Positions 1 to 5,941 of a stretch of DNA of 6,312 bases are shown in pieces (position 1 is the first letter of the stretch; the number at the start of each line of letters is the position of its first letter). Below the pieces are notes generated by a model. The model saw only the letters and a list, made by a program, of their open reading frames with translations, made no database searches and was not told where the DNA came from. The position numbers and the translations under genes were made by a program. Source of the DNA: Rhodospirillales bacterium (GTDB lineage: Bacteria; Pseudomonadota; Alphaproteobacteria; Acetobacterales; Acetobacteraceae); contig JANXXW010000258.1 in the NCBI GenBank assembly GCA_025350425.1, forward strand, positions 1 through 6,312, given 5' to 3'.

Positions 1-344
1 GCACCGACGGCCATGCGCGGGTTGAGCGAGGCGAACGGGTCCTGGAATACGATCTGCATCCGCCGGCGCAGCTTGCGCATCGGCGCGCCGTCGAGCTTGG
101 TGATGTCGGTGCCCTCGAACGCGACCGCGCCCGCGGTCGGCTCGATCAACCGCAGCACGAGCCGCGCCGTGGTGGACTTGCCGCAGCCGCTTTCGCCGAC
201 CAGCGCCAGGGTCTCACCCCGGTCGAGCGAGAACGAAACGCCGTCCACGGCACGGACCACGCCGACCGAGCGCGTCATCACCAGACCGCGCCTGACCGGA
301 TAGTGCTTGGCGAGGTTGGTCACTTCCAGCAGGTGCGCACTCAA
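1..344 (-). CDS. DppF/OppF-type peptide ABC transporter ATP-binding protein, 3' part outside the window
   Basis: Cytoplasmic ATPase subunit of a peptide/nickel-type ABC importer, expected to pair with the adjacent DppD-like ATPase and drive uptake through two membrane permeases not seen here. Only the first 114 codons are present. The protein begins M-S-A-H-L-L-E-V-T-N-L. It has a Walker A motif GESGCGKST at about residues 50-58 and a Q-loop FQDPFASLNPR at about 100-110, the form typical of OppF/DppF. The signature motif, Walker B and C-terminal oligopeptide domain lie beyond base 1. I chose a TTG start at 344-342 that overlaps the TGA of the preceding gene (TTGA). A GAGGAG Shine-Dalgarno lies 8 bases upstream, and the resulting N-terminus fits the family; the GTG just downstream is out of frame. 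Last visible gene of the minus-strand operon. Substrate is inferred only to family level (di/oligopeptides or similar small solutes). Confidence 0.9.
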   Translation of the reverse strand, partial: MSAHLLEVTNLAKHYPVRRGLVMTRSVGVVRAVDGVSFSLDRGETLALVGESGCGKSTTARLVLRLIEPTAGAVAFEGTDITKLDGAPMRKLRRRMQIVFQDPFASLNPRMAVG

Positions 345-1339
345 GCCGCCATCTCCTCGGCAACCGCGACCTCGACGGGCGCCCTGATACACGCCGCCTC
401 GTGCCCTACGCCCAGGGTGCGGAGCGGTGGATCGACAGTCCGGCACGCCGCGACCTCAAACACGCAGCGAGGATGGAACCGGCAGCCGGTAGGCAGGTCG
501 AACGGTGCCGGGACCGCGCCCTCGATGGCGAGCAGGCGTTCGTGTGTCTCCTCCAGCTTGGGGATGCTGCCGAGCAGGCCCAGGGTGTAGGGGTGCTGCG
601 GATCGTCGAAGATCGCGGCGCCCGGACTGCGTTCGACCACTCGGCCGGCATACATCACGGCCACCTCGTCGGCCATTTCGGCCACAACGCCGAGATCGTG
701 GGTAATGAGGATGATCGCCATGCCGCTCTGCTGCTGCAACTCGCGCAACAGGTCGAGTATCTGGGCCTGCACCGTCACGTCCAGCGCCGTGGTCGGCTCG
801 TCGGCGATCAGGAGGTCGGGTTCGCAGGCGAGCGCCATGGCGATCATCACGCGCTGCCGCATTCCGCCGGACATCTGGTGCGGATATTCGTCGAAGCGTC
901 GCGCAGGAGCGGGGATGCGGACGCGGGTGAGGCTTTCAATGGCGCGAGCCTTCAACGCGCTGGAGCTGGCGCGACGGTCATGCGCGCGCATAGCTTCCAC
1001 GATCTGATCGCCGGCGGTGAACACCGGGTTCAGGCTGGTCATCGGCTCCTGGAAGATCATGGCGATTCGGTTGCCACGGATTTCCCGCATTCCGGACTGT
1101 GGCAGCTTCAGCAGGTCCTGGCCGTCGAACATCACCCGGCCGGCCGCGATCAGGCCGGGTTGCGGGACCAGGCGCATGACGGAGAGGGACAGCATCGACT
1201 TTCCGCAACCGCTCTCGCCCACGATGCCAAGCGTTTTACCTCGCGCCACTCCCACGCTCACGCCGTCCACGGCCGCGATCGGGCCGTTGGCAGTGCGAAA
1301 GGTGGTGCGGAGGCCTTCGATCGACAGGAGTTCGGTCAT
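341..1339 (-). CDS. DppD/OppD-type peptide ABC transporter ATP-binding protein
   Basis: Complete 332-residue ATPase of the oligopeptide/dipeptide/nickel importer family, working on the cytoplasmic face with a DppF-like partner. Walker A GESGCGKS is at residues 41-48, Q-loop glutamine near 97, signature MSGGMRQR at 156-163, Walker B LLIADEPT at about 176-183 with the catalytic glutamate, and switch histidine at 214 (ITHDLG). The C-terminal oligopeptide domain has a cysteine set C286, C292, C299 and C317 (CRFHPRC...C...C), conserved in DppD/OppD proteins and reported in some homologues to bind an iron-sulfur cluster. Length is normal. The frame stays open upstream to 1453, but the family-like N-terminus MTELLSIEGL starts at 1339. 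That ATG overlaps the MATE stop as ATGA. No strong Shine-Dalgarno precedes it, so translation is probably coupled to the MATE gene. It overlaps the next gene as TTGA. Permease and solute-binding genes are not in the window. Confidence 0.95.
   Translation of the reverse strand: MTELLSIEGLRTTFRTANGPIAAVDGVSVGVARGKTLGIVGESGCGKSMLSLSVMRLVPQPGLIAAGRVMFDGQDLLKLPQSGMREIRGNRIAMIFQEPMTSLNPVFTAGDQIVEAMRAHDRRASSSALKARAIESLTRVRIPAPARRFDEYPHQMSGGMRQRVMIAMALACEPDLLIADEPTTALDVTVQAQILDLLRELQQQSGMAIILITHDLGVVAEMADEVAVMYAGRVVERSPGAAIFDDPQHPYTLGLLGSIPKLEETHERLLAIEGAVPAPFDLPTGCRFHPRCVFEVAACRTVDPPLRTLGVGHEAACIRAPVEVAVAEEMAA
353..358 (-). promoter_or_regulatory. Shine-Dalgarno site fixing the TTG start of the DppF-like gene
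   Basis: GAGGAG on the minus strand, inside the last codons of the DppD-like gene, 8 bases before the TTG at 344. It is the main support for a TTG start, since no ATG occurs in frame until residue 23. Confidence 0.7.
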
Positions 1340-2652
1340 GCTGCATCGACTGTCGCCGGGGTGCCGTGCCAGATCAAGTGCCGCACGCGGTAAGCGAAGC
1401 GCCAGGTGAGCAGCACCGCCGCCGCAAAGAGCCCGGCGATCAGTCCGCCCCACATGCCTGGCGCTGCGAGCCCCTGCCCCACGGCGAGATACAGGCCGAC
1501 CGGCATCCCGACCCCCCAGTAGGCGAGGGCGGTCAGGAGCATGGGTAACCGGGCATCCTTGATGCCGCGCAGGGCGCCGTTGGCCGCGACCTGGAAGCCG
1601 TCGGCGAACTGGAATACGCCAGCCAGCAGCAGCAGAGTCGCCGCTCCCGCAACGACGGGCGGATCGGCGGTGTAGAGGCGCGCGATCGGCCAGCGCAGGG
1701 AGAAAATCAGCAGGCTGGAGAGCGTCTGGGTGACCATCACGAGCGTGAAGCCCGCGATCCCCGCGCGCCGGATGCCAGCCAGATCACCACGCCCGACGGC
1801 GCGACCGATCCGGACCGTCATGGCGTAGGCGATCCCGAGTGGCACCATAAAGGCCGCACCGGCCACGTTGAGCGCGATCTGGTGGCTGGCTACCTGCACC
1901 TCGCCAAACCGCCCGATTGCCAGGGCCGCGAAGCTGAACAGGGCGCTTTCCATCAACAGGCTGAACGCCATGGGCAGCCCGATACGAAGCAAGGCGCGCA
2001 GAGCGGGCCAGTCTGGCCGGAAGCTGCCCGTGCGCGGGCCGGTGCCGCGATAACGCGGGCCGATCCGGAGCCACACGACGAACGCCGCCGCTTCGAGTAT
2101 ACAGACAATGCTGCCGGCGAGCCCTGCCCCGCCCGCTCCGCCACGCGGAAGGCCGAACGCGCCGTACATCAGCCCATAGCCGAGCGGTAAAAGCAGCACG
2201 AGCGAGGCCGCCGAGATCACCATGGTCGGACGCGGCAGCGACAGCCCTTCGGAAACACCACGGCACGCGAAGAACAGTGCGACGGCGGGGAGCGCGAAGG
2301 CCGCTCTATGAAGGTAGGCCGTAACATCGCGGGTCAGTTCCGGCGGCGTGTCGAGTGCTGCCACCAGCAGCGGGCCGCACCAGAAGACGGCACAGCCGAT
2401 CAGCGTGCCAACGCAAAGGGCCAACAGAACTCCTTGGCGGAACACCGCAGCGACCTCGTTGCGGCGGCCTGCGCCGTCGAGTTGGGCGACCGTCGGTGGC
2501 ACGGCCAGCATCAGCCCCGAGCAGACCATGTTGCCAAGGAAGCTGATGCTGGCGCCCAACGCCACTGCCGCCAGCGTCCGTCCGTCGAGATGCCCAGCCA
2601 GAACCGCCTCGATCACCAACTGGCCAAACAAGGCCAGTTGGGCGACGACCAT
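1336..2652 (-). CDS. MATE-family efflux transporter (NorM-like), start uncertain
   Basis: Inner-membrane multidrug/toxin extrusion family protein, normally a cation-driven exporter with 12 helices. From the first ATG it is 438 residues, hydrophobic throughout. MATE landmarks appear in both halves: a segment around residues 30-67 (ALGASISFLGN, then PPTVAQLDGAG), ASHQIALNVAG at 255-265 followed by RIGRAVGRGD, and the late motif FQVAANGALRGIKDARLPM at 353-371. The family start is not at this ATG: in-frame codons 2694-2653 encode H-E-L-K-A-T-L-R-L-A-L-P, which matches the start of the second internal repeat (L-L-R-I-G-L-P-M, residues 221-228). True translation may begin at CTG 2694 (a TAGG lies 8 bases upstream) or CTG 2682, or the normal ATG at 2687 may have been put out of frame by a one-base deletion. 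The gene lies 51 bases after the RraA-like stop and overlaps dppD by ATGA. Exported substrate unknown. Confidence 0.88.
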   Translation of the reverse strand: MVVAQLALFGQLVIEAVLAGHLDGRTLAAVALGASISFLGNMVCSGLMLAVPPTVAQLDGAGRRNEVAAVFRQGVLLALCVGTLIGCAVFWCGPLLVAALDTPPELTRDVTAYLHRAAFALPAVALFFACRGVSEGLSLPRPTMVISAASLVLLLPLGYGLMYGAFGLPRGGAGGAGLAGSIVCILEAAAFVVWLRIGPRYRGTGPRTGSFRPDWPALRALLRIGLPMAFSLLMESALFSFAALAIGRFGEVQVASHQIALNVAGAAFMVPLGIAYAMTVRIGRAVGRGDLAGIRRAGIAGFTLVMVTQTLSSLLIFSLRWPIARLYTADPPVVAGAATLLLLAGVFQFADGFQVAANGALRGIKDARLPMLLTALAYWGVGMPVGLYLAVGQGLAAPGMWGGLIAGLFAAAVLLTWRFAYRVRHLIWHGTPATVDAA

Positions 2653-2703
2653 TGGTAGTGCGAGCCGAAGCGTCGCCTTCAGCTCATGGAACAGGATTGC
2701 AAC

Positions 2704-3399
2704 CTAGTGAATTTCGCCAGACATTCGCAGCGCGTCTCGCATTTTAGCCGCGTTGAAGCCGGGTGCCTTGGCGATGTCGAGGATGACTTTTTCGCGCCGT
2801 GTCAAAAGGTCGATCGCCTCCGGGAGACGCTTTACGCAATCGGCCGGAATGACCACGGCTCCGTGGAAATCGGCGTGAATTACATCGTTATGACCAACCA
2901 TCATGCCGAAGATATTCACTTGATGCGCCATATCAACCATGTGGACATGCGCATGACTCGGGCCGATCCGCCCGCCGACGATCTGAAACGCCGGCGCCAG
3001 CATATCAAGGTCCCGGAACGAGCCGTTGGTGACGCAGCCAAGCACGCCCAGGCCCTTATGGACGGTCGTCTGTACCTCGCCCCAAAACGCGCCATAGCCA
3101 GGCGTATCGTCGATGTCCTGGATCACCGCAATTGTGGGCAGGTCGGTGGCTTCGACGTATTCGTACCAGTCCTCGCGTTCCGGAATGGCGTGACGCGGCG
3201 CTTCCTTGGCGCGGATCATGCCAGTGCGGGCGAGACCGACGATCGGGGCGAACTTGCGATCCACGGCGACCATCGGCTCGACCGTGAAGCCAATGGAGCG
3301 GCGGTGGGCGGCGACGATTTCCAATCCGTTGCAGATGGTTGGCGTGTCCCATTGCGCCAACACCTGAAGATCGGCGCGCGTGAAGCCGTATTCTGTCAT
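2704..3399 (-). CDS. RraA-like / HMG-aldolase-fold family protein
   Basis: 231-residue protein of the RraA-like family (older name: demethylmenaquinone methyltransferase-like). Members include 4-hydroxy-4-methyl-2-oxoglutarate/oxaloacetate-type aldolases, RNase E regulators and many proteins of unknown substrate; they are cytosolic oligomers, and the aldolases need a divalent metal. Visible motifs are TPTICNGLE near 19-27, GEVQTTVHKGLGVLG at 107-121, and NGSFRD at 125-130, whose R129-D130 pair matches the conserved active-site Arg-Asp. A His-rich stretch SHAHVHMVDMAH (148-159) leads into HADFHGAVVIP (175-185). The usual PGD before this last motif reads H-N-D here, a possible departure from active family members. 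The start is ATG 3399: AAGGA lies 7 bases upstream, and the open frame further upstream would run into the divergent gene. It is first in the minus-strand cluster and diverges from the racemase-family gene across 70 bases. Aldolase activity is plausible; RNase regulation is less likely in this context. Confidence 0.87.
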   Translation of the reverse strand: MTEYGFTRADLQVLAQWDTPTICNGLEIVAAHRRSIGFTVEPMVAVDRKFAPIVGLARTGMIRAKEAPRHAIPEREDWYEYVEATDLPTIAVIQDIDDTPGYGAFWGEVQTTVHKGLGVLGCVTNGSFRDLDMLAPAFQIVGGRIGPSHAHVHMVDMAHQVNIFGMMVGHNDVIHADFHGAVVIPADCVKRLPEAIDLLTRREKVILDIAKAPGFNAAKMRDALRMSGEIH

Positions 3400-3416
3400 G
3401 GTCGTTTCCTTAATTT

Positions 3417-3429
3417 TTGCTGCGTGCAA
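3417..3429. promoter_or_regulatory. Candidate LysR-type operator palindrome in the divergent gap
   Basis: TTGC-N5-GCAA, a perfect 4+4 dyad with the T-N11-A layout of LysR-family binding sites. It lies in the 70-base gap between the divergent RraA-like (start 3399) and racemase-family (start 3470) genes, where a shared regulator could act on both. No regulator gene is visible in the window, and such a short dyad can occur by chance. I could not fix convincing -35/-10 boxes for either direction. Confidence 0.3.
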
Positions 3430-3469
3430 GCATCGCTCGGCGCCCGTATTTGGGCAACTCGGAGCAATC

Positions 3470-4198
3470 ATGACCGAACCCCTGATCGCGCGCGGCGGCA
3501 AGGCCGTCTATGGCGCTCCACTCGGCATATTGATGCTGGATGCGCGCTTTCCGCGCATCCCCGGCGATATGGGCAACGCGACCACGTGGCCGTTCCCGGT
3601 GATGTATCGCGTGGTGAAGGGCGCCACTCCGGAGCGCGTGGTGCTGCAAGGGGCTGAGGGGTTGCTCGACGATTTCCTCGCCGCCGCCGCCGAACTGGTG
3701 GATCAGGGGGCGGAGGCACTGACCACGAATTGCGGTTTCCTCACATTGTTCCAACGCGAGCTGGCGGCCCACGTATGCGTGCCGGTGGCGACGAGCGCGC
3801 TGATGCAGGTGCCGTGGGTGCAAGCGATGTTGCCGCCGGGCAAGCGGGTTGGGATCGTCACGGTGTCGAAGTCGAGCCTGACCGACGCGCATCTGACGGC
3901 GGCCGGCGTGCCGCTGGATGTCCCGGTCGCGGGAACCGAGGGAGGGCGCGAATTTTTCCGCGTGCTGATCCGCGCCGAGAAACAGGACATGGACGTGGCG
4001 CTGGCCGAGCAGGACATCCTGGATGCCGGGCGCTCGCTGGTGGCAGCGCACCCGGAGGTCGGCGCGATCGTGCTGGAATGCACCAACATGCCGCCGTACG
4101 CGCGGGCTCTGCGTGAGGTCGTCGGGTTACCGGTGTTCGACATTGTCAGCATGATCGAGTGGTTCCACGCGGGGATCAGGCCGCGCAGATATGGCTAA
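3470..4198 (+). CDS. Aspartate/glutamate racemase-family protein
   Basis: 242-residue cytosolic protein of the Asp/Glu/hydantoin racemase superfamily (amino-acid racemases, hydantoin racemases, maleate isomerases, arylmalonate decarboxylases). These use no cofactor; racemases and maleate isomerase use two cysteines facing the substrate. Both are present: C88 in TTNCGF and C204 in LECTNMPPY. Two cysteines argue against an arylmalonate-decarboxylase-like single-cysteine enzyme. The N-terminal YGAPLGILMLD (14-24) and GKRVGIVTVSKSSLT (124-138) resemble the first strands of the two lobes. The frame is open from 3380, but I chose ATG 3470 because GGAG lies 5 bases upstream and the 70-base gap then stays free for promoters. 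The upstream 30 residues look non-coding. It diverges from the RraA-like gene and converges with the FAD oxidoreductase, with 46 bases between stops. Pairing with a DadA-like enzyme suggests amino-acid or related chiral acid metabolism; exact substrate unknown. Confidence 0.88.
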   Translation: MTEPLIARGGKAVYGAPLGILMLDARFPRIPGDMGNATTWPFPVMYRVVKGATPERVVLQGAEGLLDDFLAAAAELVDQGAEALTTNCGFLTLFQRELAAHVCVPVATSALMQVPWVQAMLPPGKRVGIVTVSKSSLTDAHLTAAGVPLDVPVAGTEGGREFFRVLIRAEKQDMDVALAEQDILDAGRSLVAAHPEVGAIVLECTNMPPYARALREVVGLPVFDIVSMIEWFHAGIRPRRYG

Positions 4199-4221
4199 TC
4201 GGCACCGCTTCACGTTTTTAC

Positions 4222-4259
4222 GAGGAGATTTTAGCGTGGTCGATTTAGTTGAAGCGTGA
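4222..4259 (+). other. Orphan Shine-Dalgarno plus GTG start with a 7-codon frame
   Basis: GAGGAG at 4222-4227 is followed after 8 bases by GTG at 4236. That opens a frame V-V-D-L-V-E-A ending in TGA at 4257-4259. It starts 37 bases after the racemase-family stop, where a next operon gene would begin, yet the frame runs at once into the opposite-strand 3' end of the FAD oxidoreductase. It may be the leftover start of a gene lost by rearrangement, a leader peptide, or chance. Confidence 0.3.
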
Positions 4260-5501
4260 GGGACTGTAGGGCGCGGGGTCGATAACCGGCACATTTCCAC
4301 TCACGAGGTCCGCTACGAGCCTTCCGGATTTTGGCCCGGAGGCCAGTCCGACATGCCCGTGCCCGAACGCATGCACCACATCGGCGCAACCTGACGCGAA
4401 CCCCATGCACGGCAGCCCGTCCGGCGTGGAGGGGCGGTGGCCCATCCACACCTTGATGCGATCGGCCGGCAGGTCGCGGGGCAGGCCAGGGAAAGTACGG
4501 AGTGCATAGTCACGGAGGATTTCGGCGCGCTTCCAGTTCGGCGCGGCTTGCAGGCCGGCTAGTTCGACCTGTCCCGCGATCCGCAACCCCGTTCGGGTCA
4601 TGGTGGTCGCCATCTTGCCGTCGCTCGGCATCATGGGCGTGCGGTTGAACACTTCCGGGTCTGCGATGACCGCGTGATAGCCACGCTCGGTCTCCAGCAC
4701 CACGCGGTCGCCGGCCTGGGCCGCCAATTCCTTGGACCACGCGCCAGCGGCGATTACGGCACGGTCGCAGACGATTTCGCCCATGTCGGTGATGACGGCC
4801 CGCAGATGGCCGTTCTCGATGTCGAGGCGTTGGGCGCGCGTTCGCATCAGTACTGCGCCTTGTGCCTGTGCATGCGCCACCAGGGCAGCGACGTAGGCGC
4901 CGGGATCCGTGCAGTGTCCGCCATCCTCGACCACGAGGCCAAAGGTATACCGACGGTCGAGGTTCGGCTCGCGCTGGCGCAGGTCATTCTCGTCAAGCTC
5001 GATCCAGCGCACCCCGGTTTCCCGCCGGATCTGCCAGGACAGCGCCTCCGCCTCGAAATCGGCACGGCTCGGAAACACGTACAGCAACCCGCGCCGCTCA
5101 ATGAGGTCGCCGATGCCGGCCTCGTCGGCCAAGGCACGATGCCGGGCCGGGCAATCCTCAACCAAGGGACGGAGCGCATGGGCAATCCGCCGCACGCGGG
5201 CGGGGGTGGAGCCTGCTTGCACGAAGCGCCGGAGCCAAGGCAGCAGGCGCGGCAGGTAGGACCAGCGGATGGCGAGCGGTCCGAGCGGGTCGGCGAGATA
5301 GCCCGGCACCTTGCGCCACAATCCCGGCGCCGACATCGGGATGACGGAACTGGGACTGAGCCAGCACCCGTTGCCATAACTGGCCGCCTGTTCGCCACCG
5401 GGATCCCCGGGTTCGACGATGGTGACGCGGTGACCGTCGCGCTGCAGTTCCAGCGCGGTCGCGGCCCCTACGATCCCCGCGCCGATGACGACGACATGCA
5501 C
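4245..5501 (-). CDS. DadA-like FAD-dependent oxidoreductase (D-amino-acid dehydrogenase family)
   Basis: 418-residue flavoenzyme of the DAO/DadA family. Members oxidise D-amino acids or other amines to keto acids and ammonia, DadA-type enzymes passing electrons to the membrane respiratory chain. The protein opens with the FAD Rossmann motif V-V-V-I-G-A-G-I-V-G (residues 3-12), with E30 at the end of the second strand placed to bind the ADP ribose. ASYGNGCWLSP (40-50) corresponds to the DadA ASxxNxxxxSP segment. WMGHRPSTPDGLP at about 352-364 and GHGHVGLASGP at about 380-390 are the usual C-terminal FAD/substrate elements. Length is close to DadA. I chose GTG 5501 because AAGGAAGG lies just upstream (AGG 8 bases before it) and the N-terminus then fits the family. 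GTG 5510 is the alternative, whereas ATG 5543 lacks a ribosome site. Convergent with the racemase-family gene and divergent from the NIPSNAP gene. Substrate unproven; sarcosine- or glycine-oxidase-like use is possible. Confidence 0.9.
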   Translation of the reverse strand: MHVVVIGAGIVGAATALELQRDGHRVTIVEPGDPGGEQAASYGNGCWLSPSSVIPMSAPGLWRKVPGYLADPLGPLAIRWSYLPRLLPWLRRFVQAGSTPARVRRIAHALRPLVEDCPARHRALADEAGIGDLIERRGLLYVFPSRADFEAEALSWQIRRETGVRWIELDENDLRQREPNLDRRYTFGLVVEDGGHCTDPGAYVAALVAHAQAQGAVLMRTRAQRLDIENGHLRAVITDMGEIVCDRAVIAAGAWSKELAAQAGDRVVLETERGYHAVIADPEVFNRTPMMPSDGKMATTMTRTGLRIAGQVELAGLQAAPNWKRAEILRDYALRTFPGLPRDLPADRIKVWMGHRPSTPDGLPCMGFASGCADVVHAFGHGHVGLASGPKSGRLVADLVSGNVPVIDPAPYSPSRFN

Positions 5502-5581
5502 TGGCTTCACCTTCCTTCCATCTCGGGGCACGATAACGACCATGTGGCTGAAGGAAAGGCCCAGGCATGACAGGGAAGCGG
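5502..5581. promoter_or_regulatory. Divergent gap between the FAD oxidoreductase and NIPSNAP genes
   Basis: 80 bases that must hold the start signals of two outward-facing genes. Visible are purine-rich ribosome sites at each end: AAGGAAGG on the minus strand at 5517-5510, and on the plus strand AAGGAAAGG at 5551-5559 and AGGGA at 5572-5576. I could not identify confident -35/-10 elements or an operator, so the promoters are inferred from gene orientation only. Confidence 0.4.
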
Positions 5582-5908
5582 ATGATCTACGAATTACGCG
5601 TTTATAAGTGCCTGCCGAACCGGCTGCCGGCATTGCTGCGGCGCTTCCAGGACCACACGCTCGACATCTGGAAGAAGCACGGCGTCCGGCAGGCCGGGTT
5701 CTGGACCACGGTGATCGGCGAGAGCAACAACGAGTTGCTCTACCTGCTCTCCTGGGATTCGATGGCCGAGCGCGAGACGAAATGGTTGGCGTTCCAGACC
5801 GACAGCGAGTGGTTGACGGCCCGGGCCGAAAGCGAAAAGGACGGTCCGATCGTGGCCAACATCAGCAGCCAGTTCCTGACGCCGACCGCGTTTTCGTCAG
5901 TGAAGTAG
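5582..5908 (+). CDS. NIPSNAP-family protein
   Basis: 108-residue small protein of the NIPSNAP family, which has a ferredoxin-like alpha/beta-barrel fold. Bacterial members are often encoded beside catabolic enzymes, but no general biochemical role is settled. The N-terminus MIYELRVYKCLPNRLPALLRRF is the family hallmark, followed by a central AGFWTTVIGESNNELLYLLSWDSMAERE and the conserved W-x-x-F repeat region KWLAFQTDSEWLTAR. No signal peptide or membrane segment is visible. I chose ATG 5582 because the family begins there and AGGGA lies 5 bases upstream. ATG 5567 would add MTGKR and also has a good ribosome site (AAAGG, 7 bases upstream), so it remains possible. The gene diverges from the DadA-like flavoenzyme and is followed after 33 bases by the TauE-like gene on the same strand. 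Its last codons and TAG are echoed in a tandem repeat just downstream. Confidence 0.88.
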   Translation: MIYELRVYKCLPNRLPALLRRFQDHTLDIWKKHGVRQAGFWTTVIGESNNELLYLLSWDSMAERETKWLAFQTDSEWLTARAESEKDGPIVANISSQFLTPTAFSSVK

Positions 5909-5941
5909 CCGGGGTGAAGTAATTCGGGGTGAATTAGCTGG
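5900..5941 (+). repeat. Three imperfect tandem copies of a 13-15 base unit
   Basis: Units at 5900-5913 (GTGAAGTAGCCGGG), 5914-5928 (GTGAAGTAATTCGGG) and 5929-5941 (GTGAATTAGCTGG). The first copy includes the last two sense codons and stop of the NIPSNAP gene; the second repeats a V-K-stop pattern, and the third ends one base before the ATG of the TauE-like gene. The spacer between these two genes therefore seems to be built by duplication of a gene end, probably by replication slippage. Confidence 0.7.

Noticed and set aside
401..1393. Long plus-strand open frame (330 codons) opposite the DppD-like gene
   Set aside because: It is the antisense shadow of a clear ABC ATPase in GC-rich DNA. Its translation is low-complexity and rich in His, Gln, Arg and Gly, and shows no family motif.
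1340..1453. Longer N-terminus for the DppD-like protein (ATG at 1453)
   Set aside because: The extra 38 residues are the MATE C-terminus read in another frame and do not fit the ATPase family; ATG 1339 gives a typical start and an ATGA overlap.
3442..3455. GCCC-N6-GGGC hairpin in the racemase-family leader
   Set aside because: Only four base pairs and no riboswitch or attenuator features; expected by chance in GC-rich DNA.
2686..3657. Plus-strand open frame of 323 codons covering the RraA-like gene and the racemase-family start
   Set aside because: It lies antisense to one recognised gene and out of frame with another, and its product resembles no family; an effect of codon bias.
4206..4256. 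Inverted repeat CGCTTCA / TGAAGCG as a bidirectional terminator between convergent genes
   Set aside because: The 7-base arms are 37 bases apart with no matching T-tract; too weak to call a terminator.
4674..5570. Plus-strand open frame of 298 codons opposite the FAD oxidoreductase
   Set aside because: Antisense shadow; the minus strand carries unmistakable FAD-binding and DadA motifs over the same bases.
5502..5633. Longer N-terminus for the FAD oxidoreductase (ATG 5633 or 5543)
   Set aside because: These starts overlap the NIPSNAP gene or lack a ribosome site, and they place over a dozen non-family residues before the FAD motif, which is normally at the very N-terminus.
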